DNA of 64,000 bases from JADMJV01 sp964649085 (GTDB taxonomy: Bacteria > Vulcanimicrobiota > Xenobia > Xenobiales > JADMJV01): NCBI GenBank assembly GCA_964649085.1, contig CAZYPN010000014.1, forward strand, positions 1-64,000. The letters run 5' to 3'. This document shows, piece after piece, positions 31,976 through 39,845 of the stretch. Positions within the stretch are counted from its first letter, which is position 1. Every line of letters starts with the position of its first letter. The position numbers and the translations under genes are program-made. The notes beneath the pieces are model-generated. The model was not told where the DNA came from, made no database searches, and saw only the letters and a program-made list of their open reading frames with translations.

Positions 31976-32734
31976 ATGTTTCAGAGTTTGCTTGCCGGTT
32001 TCAAGGGTTTGTTCGCGCCCGGAGGTTCAACCACCAGTGCGGCTGACAACGGTTTTCAGGAGCGACGACGTCGAGTTCGCTTGCGTTGCAACTACGAGGT
32101 CAAAGCCACCGTGGGCGACAAGAAGTTCAAAGCAACGGTGGTCGATATCGGCATTCAGGGCCTGAAGATTCGCACCAGTCAGAAGCTCAAGGCCGGCGAT
32201 ACGGTGGTGCTGGCTCCGCCCGGTCCGATCTCGGGTTCTCCGGCTCAACCGGTCGAGGGCAAAGTGTTATGGACGATGACCCCACGCAAGACGTACCTCA
32301 CCTATGCCGGAATTTCATTTTCCTCGGGCAAGGAAGTGATGGCAAGGTCGTGGGTGCGTCTGTTTCTGGTCGAATTGGGCTTTACTCAAAAGATGATCCA
32401 GACCCAGCGTCGCTTCATCCGCGCCGATTGCTTCCTGGAGGCCCGCTTTCACTCTCCACAGTTGGGCAAGGAGGCAATTGGTCGGGTCTACAATCTGGGG
32501 GTGGGCGGCATGTTGTTGGAGTCGCCTTACGACCTGCCGATTCAAGAACCGGTAAGCCTCGAGTTTTTGTCCTTCGAGAAACTACCGCCGCTGAAGATGC
32601 TCGGCTATCCGGTTCAGGCCAAGCGAGAAGGAACCATGAAGCTGGTCGGCATCGAGTTTCGCGATCTCAGCGCCGAGCAGCTCGACCTGCTGAGTCGCTA
32701 CCTCAAGAAGCTGCTCAAGGCGAGTTGGAGCTAG
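31976..32734 (+). CDS. Tandem PilZ-domain protein
   Basis: The ATG at 31976 directly follows the aldehyde dehydrogenase stop (TAA ATG). The 252-residue protein has two PilZ repeats. The first has ERRRRVRLRCNYEVKATVG (Arg-rich RxxxR) and VDIGIQGLKIRTSQKL. The second has QRRFIRADCFLEARFHS and YNLGVGGMLLESPYD. The canonical D/NxSxxG has Gly in place of Ser in both repeats (DIGIQG, NLGVGG), so c-di-GMP affinity could be altered. PilZ proteins carry second-messenger signals to motility, pili or secretion. No c-di-GMP synthase is in the window. Confidence 0.82.
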   Translation: MFQSLLAGFKGLFAPGGSTTSAADNGFQERRRRVRLRCNYEVKATVGDKKFKATVVDIGIQGLKIRTSQKLKAGDTVVLAPPGPISGSPAQPVEGKVLWTMTPRKTYLTYAGISFSSGKEVMARSWVRLFLVELGFTQKMIQTQRRFIRADCFLEARFHSPQLGKEAIGRVYNLGVGGMLLESPYDLPIQEPVSLEFLSFEKLPPLKMLGYPVQAKREGTMKLVGIEFRDLSAEQLDLLSRYLKKLLKASWS

Positions 32735-32850
32735 GTCCCGGCCCTCCTCGCTCCGCACCGAGGACCGATGTTGGTCCCCGGAACAGGTGTTTGAAACTGG
32801 TTTCAGGGGGCTCGGGTAGGAAGGGGCTGGGCAACTGAGAAGAGGGGCCC

Positions 32851-33270
32851 ATGGCTAGTCGTCTCTTACACACGATGCTCCGCGTCGTTGATCTCGAAAC
32901 ATCGATTGCATTCTACGAGAATGCCCTGGGTATGCGCTTGTTGCGCCGCAAAGACTACGAGTCGGGGCGTTTCACGCTGGCCTTTCTCGGCTATGGCGAG
33001 GAGAAAGACGTGGCGGTCATCGAGCTGACCCACAACTGGGATCGTCAGAGTTACAACCTGGGTGACGCCTTCGGTCATCTTGCCATCGGGGTCGATGACC
33101 TGGAGAGTTCCTATCAACGCTGCCTCGACTGCGGCGCCACTGCCAAGGTCGCGCCCAAGGTTTTTGGTAGCGGCACGCGCCTGGCATTTGTGAAAGACCC
33201 TGACGGTTATGACATCGAGTTGATCGAACTGGCCAGCAAGTTCGCGACCGCCGATCAGGTCCGTGATTAG
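32851..33270 (+). CDS. gloA: Lactoylglutathione lyase (glyoxalase I)
   Basis: The 139-residue protein belongs to the VOC fold. It converts the hemithioacetal of methylglyoxal and a thiol to S-lactoyl-thiol. Metal ligands are in place: LLHTMLRV (His), VAVIELTHNWD (Glu), FGHLAIGVDD (His) and DIELIEL (Glu). YENALGMRLLRRKDY, YNLGDAFGHLAIGV and LAFVKDPDGYDIEL are close to bacterial GloA. It overlaps the S46 peptidase start by 8 nt, so the two are cotranslated. The usual partner GloB is not in the window. Confidence 0.88.
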   Translation: MASRLLHTMLRVVDLETSIAFYENALGMRLLRRKDYESGRFTLAFLGYGEEKDVAVIELTHNWDRQSYNLGDAFGHLAIGVDDLESSYQRCLDCGATAKVAPKVFGSGTRLAFVKDPDGYDIELIELASKFATADQVRD

Positions 33271-35344
33271 GCCCCGGGCGGCCCTGCTGGGCCTTCTCCT
33301 GGGCCTGTCGGCTGCCGCCGATGAGGGCATGTGGCTGTTCAATCAGGCGCCGGTTCAGCAGGTGCAGCAGCGCTACGGAGTCCAGTTGACCGAGTCCTGG
33401 CTCGACCACGTGATGCACAGTTGCCTGCGCTTCAACAACGGCGGGTCGGGAGCATTTGTCAGCGCCGACGGACTGGTGATGACCAATCACCACATCGGCA
33501 CCGATGCCCTTCAGGACCTCAGTAAGGCCGGGCGCGACCTGGTACAGAGTGGCTATCTGGCCACTTCTCCGCAGCAAGAACTGCGCTGTCCCGACCTCGA
33601 ACTGGATTGCCTGCAGTCCATCAGCGATGTCACTTCCGAGATCGAATCGGCCGTGCAGCAGGGGATGTCAGACGACCAGGCGGCGGTGGCACGGCGCGGC
33701 GCGATCGCCCGACTGGAGAAGGTGGAATCGGAGCGCAGCGGGCTGCGCTGCGAAGTGGTTACACTGTATCTCGGCGGAGCCTACCATCTGTATCGCTATC
33801 GACGGTTTTCTGACGTGCGCCTGGTCATGGCCCCCGAGCAAGGAGCCGCCTTTTTTGGCGGCGACGTCGATAACTTTGAGTTTCCCCGTCACGACTTCGA
33901 CTGCTGCTTCTTCCGCGTCTACGATCAGGGGAAGCCCCTGCAGGTGAAGGACTATCTGCGCTGGCAGCCGGCCGGGCCCAAAGATGGAGAACTGGTTTTC
34001 GTGGCCGGTCACCCGGGGCGAACCAATCGCCTGGAAACCGTGGCTCGGCTGGAACATCTGCGCGACTTGACGTTGCCTTTTCGCCTGGCCTCGCTGCGCA
34101 GTCAGGAAATGGCGCTTCGACTCTATTCTCAGAAGGGTCCCGAACAGAAGCGTCAGGCTCAGGCGGTGCTCTATTCGGTGGCCAACGCACGCAAGGCCAC
34201 AGCAGGGCAATTTGAGGGTCTGCTCAGCGATGAGCTGATGAAGTCCAAGCTTCGTCTTGAAAGTCAACATCGGGCGCGGGTGGCCGACCATCCCCAGTGG
34301 AGTGTTCGGGCTGGTCAGGCCTGGGACACCATCGCTCGCAGCCAGTCCCGCCTGGTTGCATTCGAGAAAGAGCACGCCCTGCTCGAGCAGCGGCAGGCGC
34401 TGCAGGGAAACATGTTCCGTCTGGCTCGCCATTTGTGGCGCTGGAGTCAGGAAAAGGAGAAAGATAGCGCCAGGCGCCTCTCGGAGTATCGCGATACCCA
34501 GCTCGAATCTCTGTGGCACGATGTACTCTCGCCGGCGCCCCTCTATCCCGAGTTAGAGATCGCTCAGTTGACCGCCTCACTCAATTTTGCCGCGGAGGTG
34601 CTCGGGGGTCAGCACCCCACCGTGCGCCTGCTCCTGGCAGGAGAAAGTCCCGAGGCGCGGGCGGCCGGACTGGTGCGGGGCAGCTCGCTGCAGCGCCTGG
34701 GAGCTCGTCGGCGTTATCGCGAGTTGAGCTCGGCAGAGCTTCGCTCGCAGGGCGACACCCTGATCGAGCTGGCGGCAGCCGTCGACGAGGCCTCGCGCAG
34801 GTTGCGAAAAGACTATGAAACCCTGGTGGTCGAGCCGGAGGTGCGTTCTTACGCACCGATAGCCCGCTCGCAACTGGCCCTGTTGGGCCCGGACCAGGCA
34901 CCCGACGCCACCTTTACCTTGCGCCTGGCTTTCGGCAAGGTGGGGGGCTACAGCGAAGCCGGACGCTCGATCGCTTATGCCACAACCCTGGGCAGCGCTT
35001 TCGATCTGGCCCGGCTTCAGGGCAACCAGGACCCCTTTCGACTGCCAAAGCGCTGGTGGGACCGACAGTCTCGGATGAACCTCAAATTGCCCTACAACTT
35101 TGTCTCAACGGCCGACACGATTGGAGGAAATTCGGGAAGCCCCGTCATCAATCAGCACGGAGAGGTGGTCGGAATCAACTTCGACCGAAACCGCCACGGT
35201 TTGACAAGGAATTTCCTTTACTCCGATCGCCAGGCTCGCCACATTTCCGTGCATTCGGCCGCCATTTTGCACCTGCTCGAGAAAGTCTACGACGCTCCGG
35301 CTCTGGCCCGCGAGCTGAGGCTGGGTAAAAGGCCTGCTCGCTAA
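33263..35344 (+). CDS. S46 family dipeptidyl-peptidase (DPP7/DPP11-like)
   Basis: The 693-residue protein starts at a GTG within the glyoxalase end, with a signal-like MIRPRAALLGLLLGLSAAAD. DEGMWLFNQAP and SCLRFNNGGSGAFVSADGLV are the S46 opening. Catalytic His is in TNHHIGTDAL (76/77). Asp is likely in GGDVDNFEFPRHDFDCCFFR. The nucleophile Ser lies in DTIGGNSGSPVIN (about 622). WDRQSRMNLKLPYNFVST matches DPP7/DPP11. Family members remove dipeptides from the N-terminus of periplasmic peptides. They are most studied in Bacteroidetes, and this one is close to their roughly 700-residue length. Confidence 0.88.
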   Translation: MIRPRAALLGLLLGLSAAADEGMWLFNQAPVQQVQQRYGVQLTESWLDHVMHSCLRFNNGGSGAFVSADGLVMTNHHIGTDALQDLSKAGRDLVQSGYLATSPQQELRCPDLELDCLQSISDVTSEIESAVQQGMSDDQAAVARRGAIARLEKVESERSGLRCEVVTLYLGGAYHLYRYRRFSDVRLVMAPEQGAAFFGGDVDNFEFPRHDFDCCFFRVYDQGKPLQVKDYLRWQPAGPKDGELVFVAGHPGRTNRLETVARLEHLRDLTLPFRLASLRSQEMALRLYSQKGPEQKRQAQAVLYSVANARKATAGQFEGLLSDELMKSKLRLESQHRARVADHPQWSVRAGQAWDTIARSQSRLVAFEKEHALLEQRQALQGNMFRLARHLWRWSQEKEKDSARRLSEYRDTQLESLWHDVLSPAPLYPELEIAQLTASLNFAAEVLGGQHPTVRLLLAGESPEARAAGLVRGSSLQRLGARRRYRELSSAELRSQGDTLIELAAAVDEASRRLRKDYETLVVEPEVRSYAPIARSQLALLGPDQAPDATFTLRLAFGKVGGYSEAGRSIAYATTLGSAFDLARLQGNQDPFRLPKRWWDRQSRMNLKLPYNFVSTADTIGGNSGSPVINQHGEVVGINFDRNRHGLTRNFLYSDRQARHISVHSAAILHLLEKVYDAPALARELRLGKRPAR

Positions 35345-35646
35345 TGCCCATGACGTTGGCCGAGCTGACCGAGGAGATGCATCGTTTCGTCGCCTCGAAA
35401 GGTTTTTACCAGGAAGATACGCCGCGACGACAGGTGCCCCGCAATCTGGCGATCTCTTTGGTGCTTGAAGCCAGCGAAGTACTCGAGCACTATCAGTGGG
35501 GCGAGGAAGCAGCCGCGCCTGAGTTGGCAGAGGAACTGGCCGACGTCGCGCTGTACCTGCTTCAACTGGCCAGCGTTGCGGGTATCGACCTGGAACAGGC
35601 CATCCTGGACAAGCTGGCAAAGAATCAGAAACGCGAGTGGAGCTAG
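35344..35646 (+). CDS. MazG-like nucleotide pyrophosphohydrolase
   Basis: The ATG at 35344 overlaps the previous stop by one base. The 100-residue helical protein begins MTLAELTEEMHRFVASKGF. It has LVLEASEVLEHYQWGEEAA and LAEELADVALYLLQLASVAG, the EExxE...ExxD metal-binding set of the all-alpha NTP pyrophosphatase superfamily. It is the size of single-domain MazG-like house-cleaning enzymes that hydrolyse non-canonical NTPs, such as dCTPase. The gene ends 51 nt before the next, on the same strand. Confidence 0.85.
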   Translation: MPMTLAELTEEMHRFVASKGFYQEDTPRRQVPRNLAISLVLEASEVLEHYQWGEEAAAPELAEELADVALYLLQLASVAGIDLEQAILDKLAKNQKREWS

Positions 35647-35697
35647 CCCAGGCAGGCACCTCCTGAATTTTGTGAAATTCTCAGGGGGGGAGCGCAA

Positions 35698-38208
35698 TTG
35701 AAATCCGAGTCTGACGACCAACCTGGGGCAGAGAAGGCGGCACAAGGCAAGTCTTCCTTTATTCCTCGTTGGCGTCAGCGCCAAATGGAGGCAGAATCGG
35801 CTTCTCAGCCACCGGACGCCTCTCCAGCCCCCGCCGAGCCGGACACTCAGGCCCCCTCTCCCGGGCCGATCAAAAAGAAGTTGCAGGCGCGCTGGAGGCA
35901 ACACACCGAGGCTCCGGCCGAGACTGCGGCTCCGCCTGGCCCGCCAACGGACAGAGAATCCGGGGGCCAGACGGCGGCGCGAACTTTCCAGCCCCGCTGG
36001 CGTCGCGCGCAGTCTCCGGGCGAGGGCGGCGAGGCCGTGCATCCAAACCTCCAGGCCCAGCCGGCTTCAACCGGAGAGCGGCCTCGCGGGTTTCAGCCCC
36101 GTTGGCGACAGCGTGCCCAGGAAGTTGCGGCGATTGAAGAGCAGCAGCAGCGGCAGCAGCAGTTGGAAGTGCAGGGAAAGGCGCCCGGCCGCGAGGCCAA
36201 CGTTCAGGCTGGATTTCAACCCCGCTGGAGGCGCATGGCGCCCGAACAACCCCCTCCGCCCCAGATTGAAGCCCGTCCCCTGGAGGCCGCTGCCGAGAAG
36301 CCGTCCGGATTTCGAGCTCGTTGGCGCAGGACGGCAGCGTCTTCTCTCTCGCTGCCGGTAGAGCCGGTGCTCGAGCCGGAGCTTGCTGTGGAGGTCGTCG
36401 AGCCCCCGCCGATCGAAGTTCCCCCCGTGGAGCCTCAGCGCGTGGCGCTGGCTGCTGCAACTTCGCCGGTCCAGGAAGATGAGCCGGCCGAGCCGCGCCA
36501 GGATGCGGAGTGGGACGAAGGGGCAACTTCTCCGCCGCTGGCAGAGGCTGCACCGCGCTATTTTCTCGCCCTGGCCAGTCAACCAGAGTCGCCGCCCGAT
36601 CAGCAGCCTCCGCCCGTAGAGGTAACTCCGCTTGAACCCGAGGCTCCATCGCAACTGGAAGGCATTGCCGAGGAAGCTGGTGAGGTGCTGTTGCTGGGGG
36701 CTCAGGCCTCCGACGGTGTCGAATTTCTGGATATCAGCCCCGACGAAAATCCCGAAGAGTTGCTGGCGGCCCTCGAGCATAAGGTGCGCAGCCCTGTCGT
36801 GTCTCTTCCCGGACCCGATCAGGCTGGGCCCGCCTCGCCGCCTGCCGAAGTTCCCGTCGCTCAACCACCCGAGAGCAGGCCCTTCAAGAAGGGTCTGCCC
36901 CCGCTACCGCCTTTGCCTCCGGTGCAGGCACCTCGACCGCTTCCCGAGCACCTGAAAGCGGCTCTGGTGGATCGAACGGTTCCCGTAGACCGGCTGCCCG
37001 ATGCCGCGCCGGTCGCTCGACCTGCCGCCCCGCCGACTCGCGCGCCCGCCGCCGGACCCGCACCTGTCCGCGCCCCGGCTGCTCCCCGACTTCAAGGCGG
37101 GCGGACTACGCCCGCTCTGGTGGAGCGAGTTCGCAAGTTCAAGATTCCCACCCGCGAAGCTCGCATCAGCGGCGAGGAGGTGGCCAACTTCACCCGTCAA
37201 CTGTCCGTGATGATCGGTTCGGGCCTACCGCTGTTGCAGGCGCTGCATTTTTTTGCCGAGGCGGTTCCCGGAGGCCTGGGTAAGGTGGTCGGGGGGGTGG
37301 CCGATAAAGTGTCTTCGGGCTACCGACTGTCTGTAGCCATGTCGGCTCATCCCACGCTGTTTTCCGAGGTCTACGTGGGACTGATCGAGCTTGGCGAGAC
37401 CAGCAGCCATATCGAAGATGCTCTGGACCGATTGGCCGATTTGCTCGAGAAGCAGGTCAGGCTTTCCAAGCGGTTGAGTGCGGCTCTGATCTACCCGGCC
37501 TTCCTGGTCGGGGTGTCGCTGGCCGCTGTGGCGCTGTTTTTGATCTATGTGTTGCCCACGATGATTCCGCTTTTCGCAGGCTTTGGCATGGAGCTCCCCT
37601 GGCCCACCCGACTCTTGTTGGCCAGTCGCCAGGCGGTCCTTCCGGGCTTTCTGTTGGTACTGCTCTCGGCTGCCCTGTATCACTATTGGAAGCCACGCTG
37701 GGTGATCGCCAGGCGCCAGCGCGCCAACTGGGCCAGGCGCATCGACCGATTCTTCATGGGGTTGCCTCTGGTCGGCAAATTCTTGATCCAGCTGGCTACG
37801 GCGCGGGTACTCTTCGCGATGGCCACCATGCTCGACTCAGGACTGCCCCTGTTGAGCGCCCTGCAGCGCTGTGAACTGGTGGCAGCCAACCTGGAGATCG
37901 CGGGTCGACTGGAAAGTGCGGCGGCCGCCATCCGCGAGGGGGTCACCGTGGTCGAGGCCTTCCACAGCCACGAGGTCATGCCCCCTGCCTGCTTGCACCT
38001 GCTGGCCGCCGGTGAGGAAAGTGCCAAGATGGTGGAGATGATCCAGTATTCGGCGCGATTCTACGAAGAAGAGGTCGAACAGGCCATCAGCCGGTTTATG
38101 TCGTTGGTAGAACCCGTCATCATGGTGGTCATGGGATTGGTCGTGGGGTTTATCGTGCTCAGCGCGGTTCTGCCCACCGTTCAGATGATCCAGCAACTGG
38201 GTGTCTGA
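35698..38208 (+). CDS. GspF/PilC-type platform protein with long repeat-bearing disordered N-terminus
   Basis: A TTG at 35698, about 10 nt after AGGGGGGG, gives 836 residues. The first 470 are Pro/Ala/Glu-rich. Six copies of an (F/L)-x-x-R-W-R motif lie at about 21, 62, 97, 132, 173 and 205 (FIPRWRQR, FQPRWRRA, FQPRWRQR, FRARWRRT and similar), spaced 35-41 residues. The C-terminal 360 residues are two T2SF domains: FTRQLSVMIGSGLPLLQALH, VGLIELGETSSHIEDALDRL, LSAALIYPAFLVGVSLAAVA, ARVLFAMATMLDSGLPLL, LLAAGEESAKMVEMI and MVVMGLVVGFIVLSA. Standard PilC/GspF has only about 400 residues. The long extension is cytoplasmic if topology is standard. Confidence 0.88.
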   Translation: MKSESDDQPGAEKAAQGKSSFIPRWRQRQMEAESASQPPDASPAPAEPDTQAPSPGPIKKKLQARWRQHTEAPAETAAPPGPPTDRESGGQTAARTFQPRWRRAQSPGEGGEAVHPNLQAQPASTGERPRGFQPRWRQRAQEVAAIEEQQQRQQQLEVQGKAPGREANVQAGFQPRWRRMAPEQPPPPQIEARPLEAAAEKPSGFRARWRRTAASSLSLPVEPVLEPELAVEVVEPPPIEVPPVEPQRVALAAATSPVQEDEPAEPRQDAEWDEGATSPPLAEAAPRYFLALASQPESPPDQQPPPVEVTPLEPEAPSQLEGIAEEAGEVLLLGAQASDGVEFLDISPDENPEELLAALEHKVRSPVVSLPGPDQAGPASPPAEVPVAQPPESRPFKKGLPPLPPLPPVQAPRPLPEHLKAALVDRTVPVDRLPDAAPVARPAAPPTRAPAAGPAPVRAPAAPRLQGGRTTPALVERVRKFKIPTREARISGEEVANFTRQLSVMIGSGLPLLQALHFFAEAVPGGLGKVVGGVADKVSSGYRLSVAMSAHPTLFSEVYVGLIELGETSSHIEDALDRLADLLEKQVRLSKRLSAALIYPAFLVGVSLAAVALFLIYVLPTMIPLFAGFGMELPWPTRLLLASRQAVLPGFLLVLLSAALYHYWKPRWVIARRQRANWARRIDRFFMGLPLVGKFLIQLATARVLFAMATMLDSGLPLLSALQRCELVAANLEIAGRLESAAAAIREGVTVVEAFHSHEVMPPACLHLLAAGEESAKMVEMIQYSARFYEEEVEQAISRFMSLVEPVIMVVMGLVVGFIVLSAVLPTVQMIQQLGV

Positions 38209-38227
38209 CCGAGGGCACATTTCCGCA

Positions 38228-38524
38228 CTATTGCGGATGGTGATCGTGGGAGTCCTCGCGGCTGTCGTCGACCCCGTCGGAGTCGCTTCCAACCCAGTTG
38301 CGCACCTGCTTGCGAACCCCCCGGAAGGCACTGCTGCGCAGCCGACGCTTTTGCTCGGGTTCGAGTTGCTGGAACACGTAGTAGGCTGCCAGCGCACAGC
38401 CGGCGCCCAGCACGGCTACGGTGAAGAGCTTCCCTGGCGTGTAGGGCTGGCTCTCGATACGGGCCGGGCGAACGGGCCGGGGTTCGGGGGTTTTGGGTCC
38501 TGTCGACTCTTCCGTCTCACTCAT
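38228..38524 (-). CDS. Small single-pass membrane protein in the rplU-prp operon
   Basis: The 98-residue product has a Pro/Arg/Glu-rich N-terminus (KTPEPRPVRPARIESQPYTP), one hydrophobic helix (about 33-49, LFTVAVLGAGCALAAYYVFQ) and a basic/acidic tail (QKRRLRSSAFRGVRKQVRNW, then DSREDSHDHHPQ). It overlaps the Prp gene by 8 nt, so it is translated from the same mRNA and sits in the place usually held by rpmA. No family recognised. Confidence 0.6.
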   Translation of the reverse strand: MSETEESTGPKTPEPRPVRPARIESQPYTPGKLFTVAVLGAGCALAAYYVFQQLEPEQKRRLRSSAFRGVRKQVRNWVGSDSDGVDDSREDSHDHHPQ

Positions 38525-38864
38525 GAGCTAGGTTGTTCCCCGCATTGACCTGAATGAATCCTGGATAGTAACAGGCCAGTTCCTCAAGTGCTAAGGCCAC
38601 GCTGCGCAGCAATGCCTGGGCCGAGGGAAACTGGGGATGGTCCACTTGCTCGTGGGCCAGGGAAACAAAAAAGTGGCCGTCCGAGGCGGCCACCTGGCAT
38701 GGGATGTTCAGAACCTTCGTAAAGCCAATACCCAGGGCACCCGTCAAGGCTGACACCGCGGCGCAGACCAGATCGGGGCCTTCATCGTGAAAACCAGCGT
38801 GCCCGCGGCATTCGAGCCTCCAAAGCCTGGAGGCCGAGTCTTCTTCCCAGTGAGCCTCAACCAT
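38517..38864 (-). CDS. prp: Ribosomal-processing cysteine protease Prp
   Basis: The 115-residue protein carries the family motifs LECRGHAGFHDEGPD (catalytic His22) and LVCAAVSALTGALGIG (catalytic Cys34), with the C-terminal segment LALEELACYYPGFIQV. Prp removes an N-terminal extension of ribosomal protein L27 in Firmicutes and relatives, and is normally encoded between rplU and rpmA. Here rplU precedes it by 33 nt, but rpmA does not follow. An L27 with a cleavable extension is predicted elsewhere in the genome. Confidence 0.9.
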   Translation of the reverse strand: MVEAHWEEDSASRLWRLECRGHAGFHDEGPDLVCAAVSALTGALGIGFTKVLNIPCQVAASDGHFFVSLAHEQVDHPQFPSAQALLRSVALALEELACYYPGFIQVNAGNNLAHE

Positions 38865-38897
38865 GTTCTTGGACCGACCGCGCCCCTGGGGCAGCGA

Positions 38898-39212
38898 TCA
38901 GGCCTTCTTGATGCTCTCGATTCGCAGCGAGGTGTAGGGCTGGCGATGACCGCGCTTCACGCGCACGTTCTTCTTCGGCTTGTAGCGGAAGGCCGTGACT
39001 TTGCGCAGGCGATGCTGCTCGACGATCTTGGCCTGAACCTTGGCGCCTTGAACGTAAGGAGCGCCGACCTGAACGGAGCCGTCGCCAGCGAGCAGCAGAA
39101 CGCGGTCCAGGACCACCGAACTACCCTTGTCGCCGTCGAGCTTTTCCACTCTCAGAGTCTGGCCCTCAGCGACCTTGTATTGCTTGCCACCTGTTTCAAC
39201 TACCGCGTACAT
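38898..39212 (-). CDS. rplU: Ribosomal protein L21
   Basis: The 104-residue 50S subunit protein binds 23S rRNA. MYAVVETGGKQYKVAEGQTL, the end KKNVRVKRGHRQPYTSLRI and overall length match L21. The start ATG at 39212 is preceded by GAGG. Upstream, a short stem GCGAC/GTCGC followed by TTTTTT occurs around 39230-39260, possibly a weak leader attenuator. It is the first gene of the rplU-prp-membrane-protein operon. Confidence 0.95.
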   Translation of the reverse strand: MYAVVETGGKQYKVAEGQTLRVEKLDGDKGSSVVLDRVLLLAGDGSVQVGAPYVQGAKVQAKIVEQHRLRKVTAFRYKPKKNVRVKRGHRQPYTSLRIESIKKA

Positions 39213-39288
39213 TCGAACCTCACAAGAACCCTAAAAAATGTCTCGCGACCATACCACTGTCGCTGCTTACTGTCAAGCCGAAGCGCGA

Positions 39289-39765
39289 TCAGCCCTGGGG
39301 AGCTGCCGTGGCGGTTTGTTGATTGCGCACTCGGTCGATAGCCCGCTGGCCGCCCCACTTTTCTACAATCAGGTCATCATACTCGTCGGCGATCAGAACG
39401 ACCGAACTCACCGAAGACTTCAGCTCGTTGGGGTCGCAGGTAGATCCCAGGATGCTGTGCTCGAAGAAAATGTCGCCTTCCTCATCGATGCCGAAAGCAC
39501 CAAAGGTCATTCGGTCGTTCTCACGCAGCAGAAAGTGCATCAGATCGGGCGTCAGTTCGGCTCCGGTAACGACATAGGCGCGGGTGGAGATCACACTCTC
39601 ATCTTCGCCAAACGGGTAGATGGCCGTTTGGGCAAAGGCCGAGCCCACCAGCACGCCAAACTCTGGAACCTCGGGGCGCTGGCCCGCGAACTCGCCGTAA
39701 AACTCGCGCATCAGGGGCAGAATCTTGTCATAGCACTCTTTTTGAGCTGGGGTATCAAATCTCAT
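39289..39765 (-). CDS. YbjN/type III chaperone-like protein
   Basis: The 158-residue product has MRFDTPAQKECYDKILPLMR, FGVLVGSAFAQTAIYPFGED, ISTRAYVVTGAELTPDLMHF and LLRENDRMTFGAFGIDEEGD, then IFFEHSILGSTCDPNELKSS. This alpha-beta arrangement resembles YbjN and CesT-fold chaperones, which bind unfolded partner segments. The family assignment is from pattern memory only. Small, acidic, soluble. It lies alone between rplU and the large ATPase gene, on the same strand as both. Confidence 0.65.
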   Translation of the reverse strand: MRFDTPAQKECYDKILPLMREFYGEFAGQRPEVPEFGVLVGSAFAQTAIYPFGEDESVISTRAYVVTGAELTPDLMHFLLRENDRMTFGAFGIDEEGDIFFEHSILGSTCDPNELKSSVSSVVLIADEYDDLIVEKWGGQRAIDRVRNQQTATAAPQG

Positions 39766-39845
39766 CGTGGGCCCTCCGGGAACCGTTGTAGCAAAGGGTG
39801 TTCCTTGCCCGGCGGTGGGTTCCTCTCAGGGGTACAGGGGAAAAT

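Noticed and set aside
32735..32850. Terminator between the PilZ and glyoxalase genes
   Set aside because: Short stems (GGACC/GGTCC and GAAAC/GTTTC) are present but there is no T-tract.
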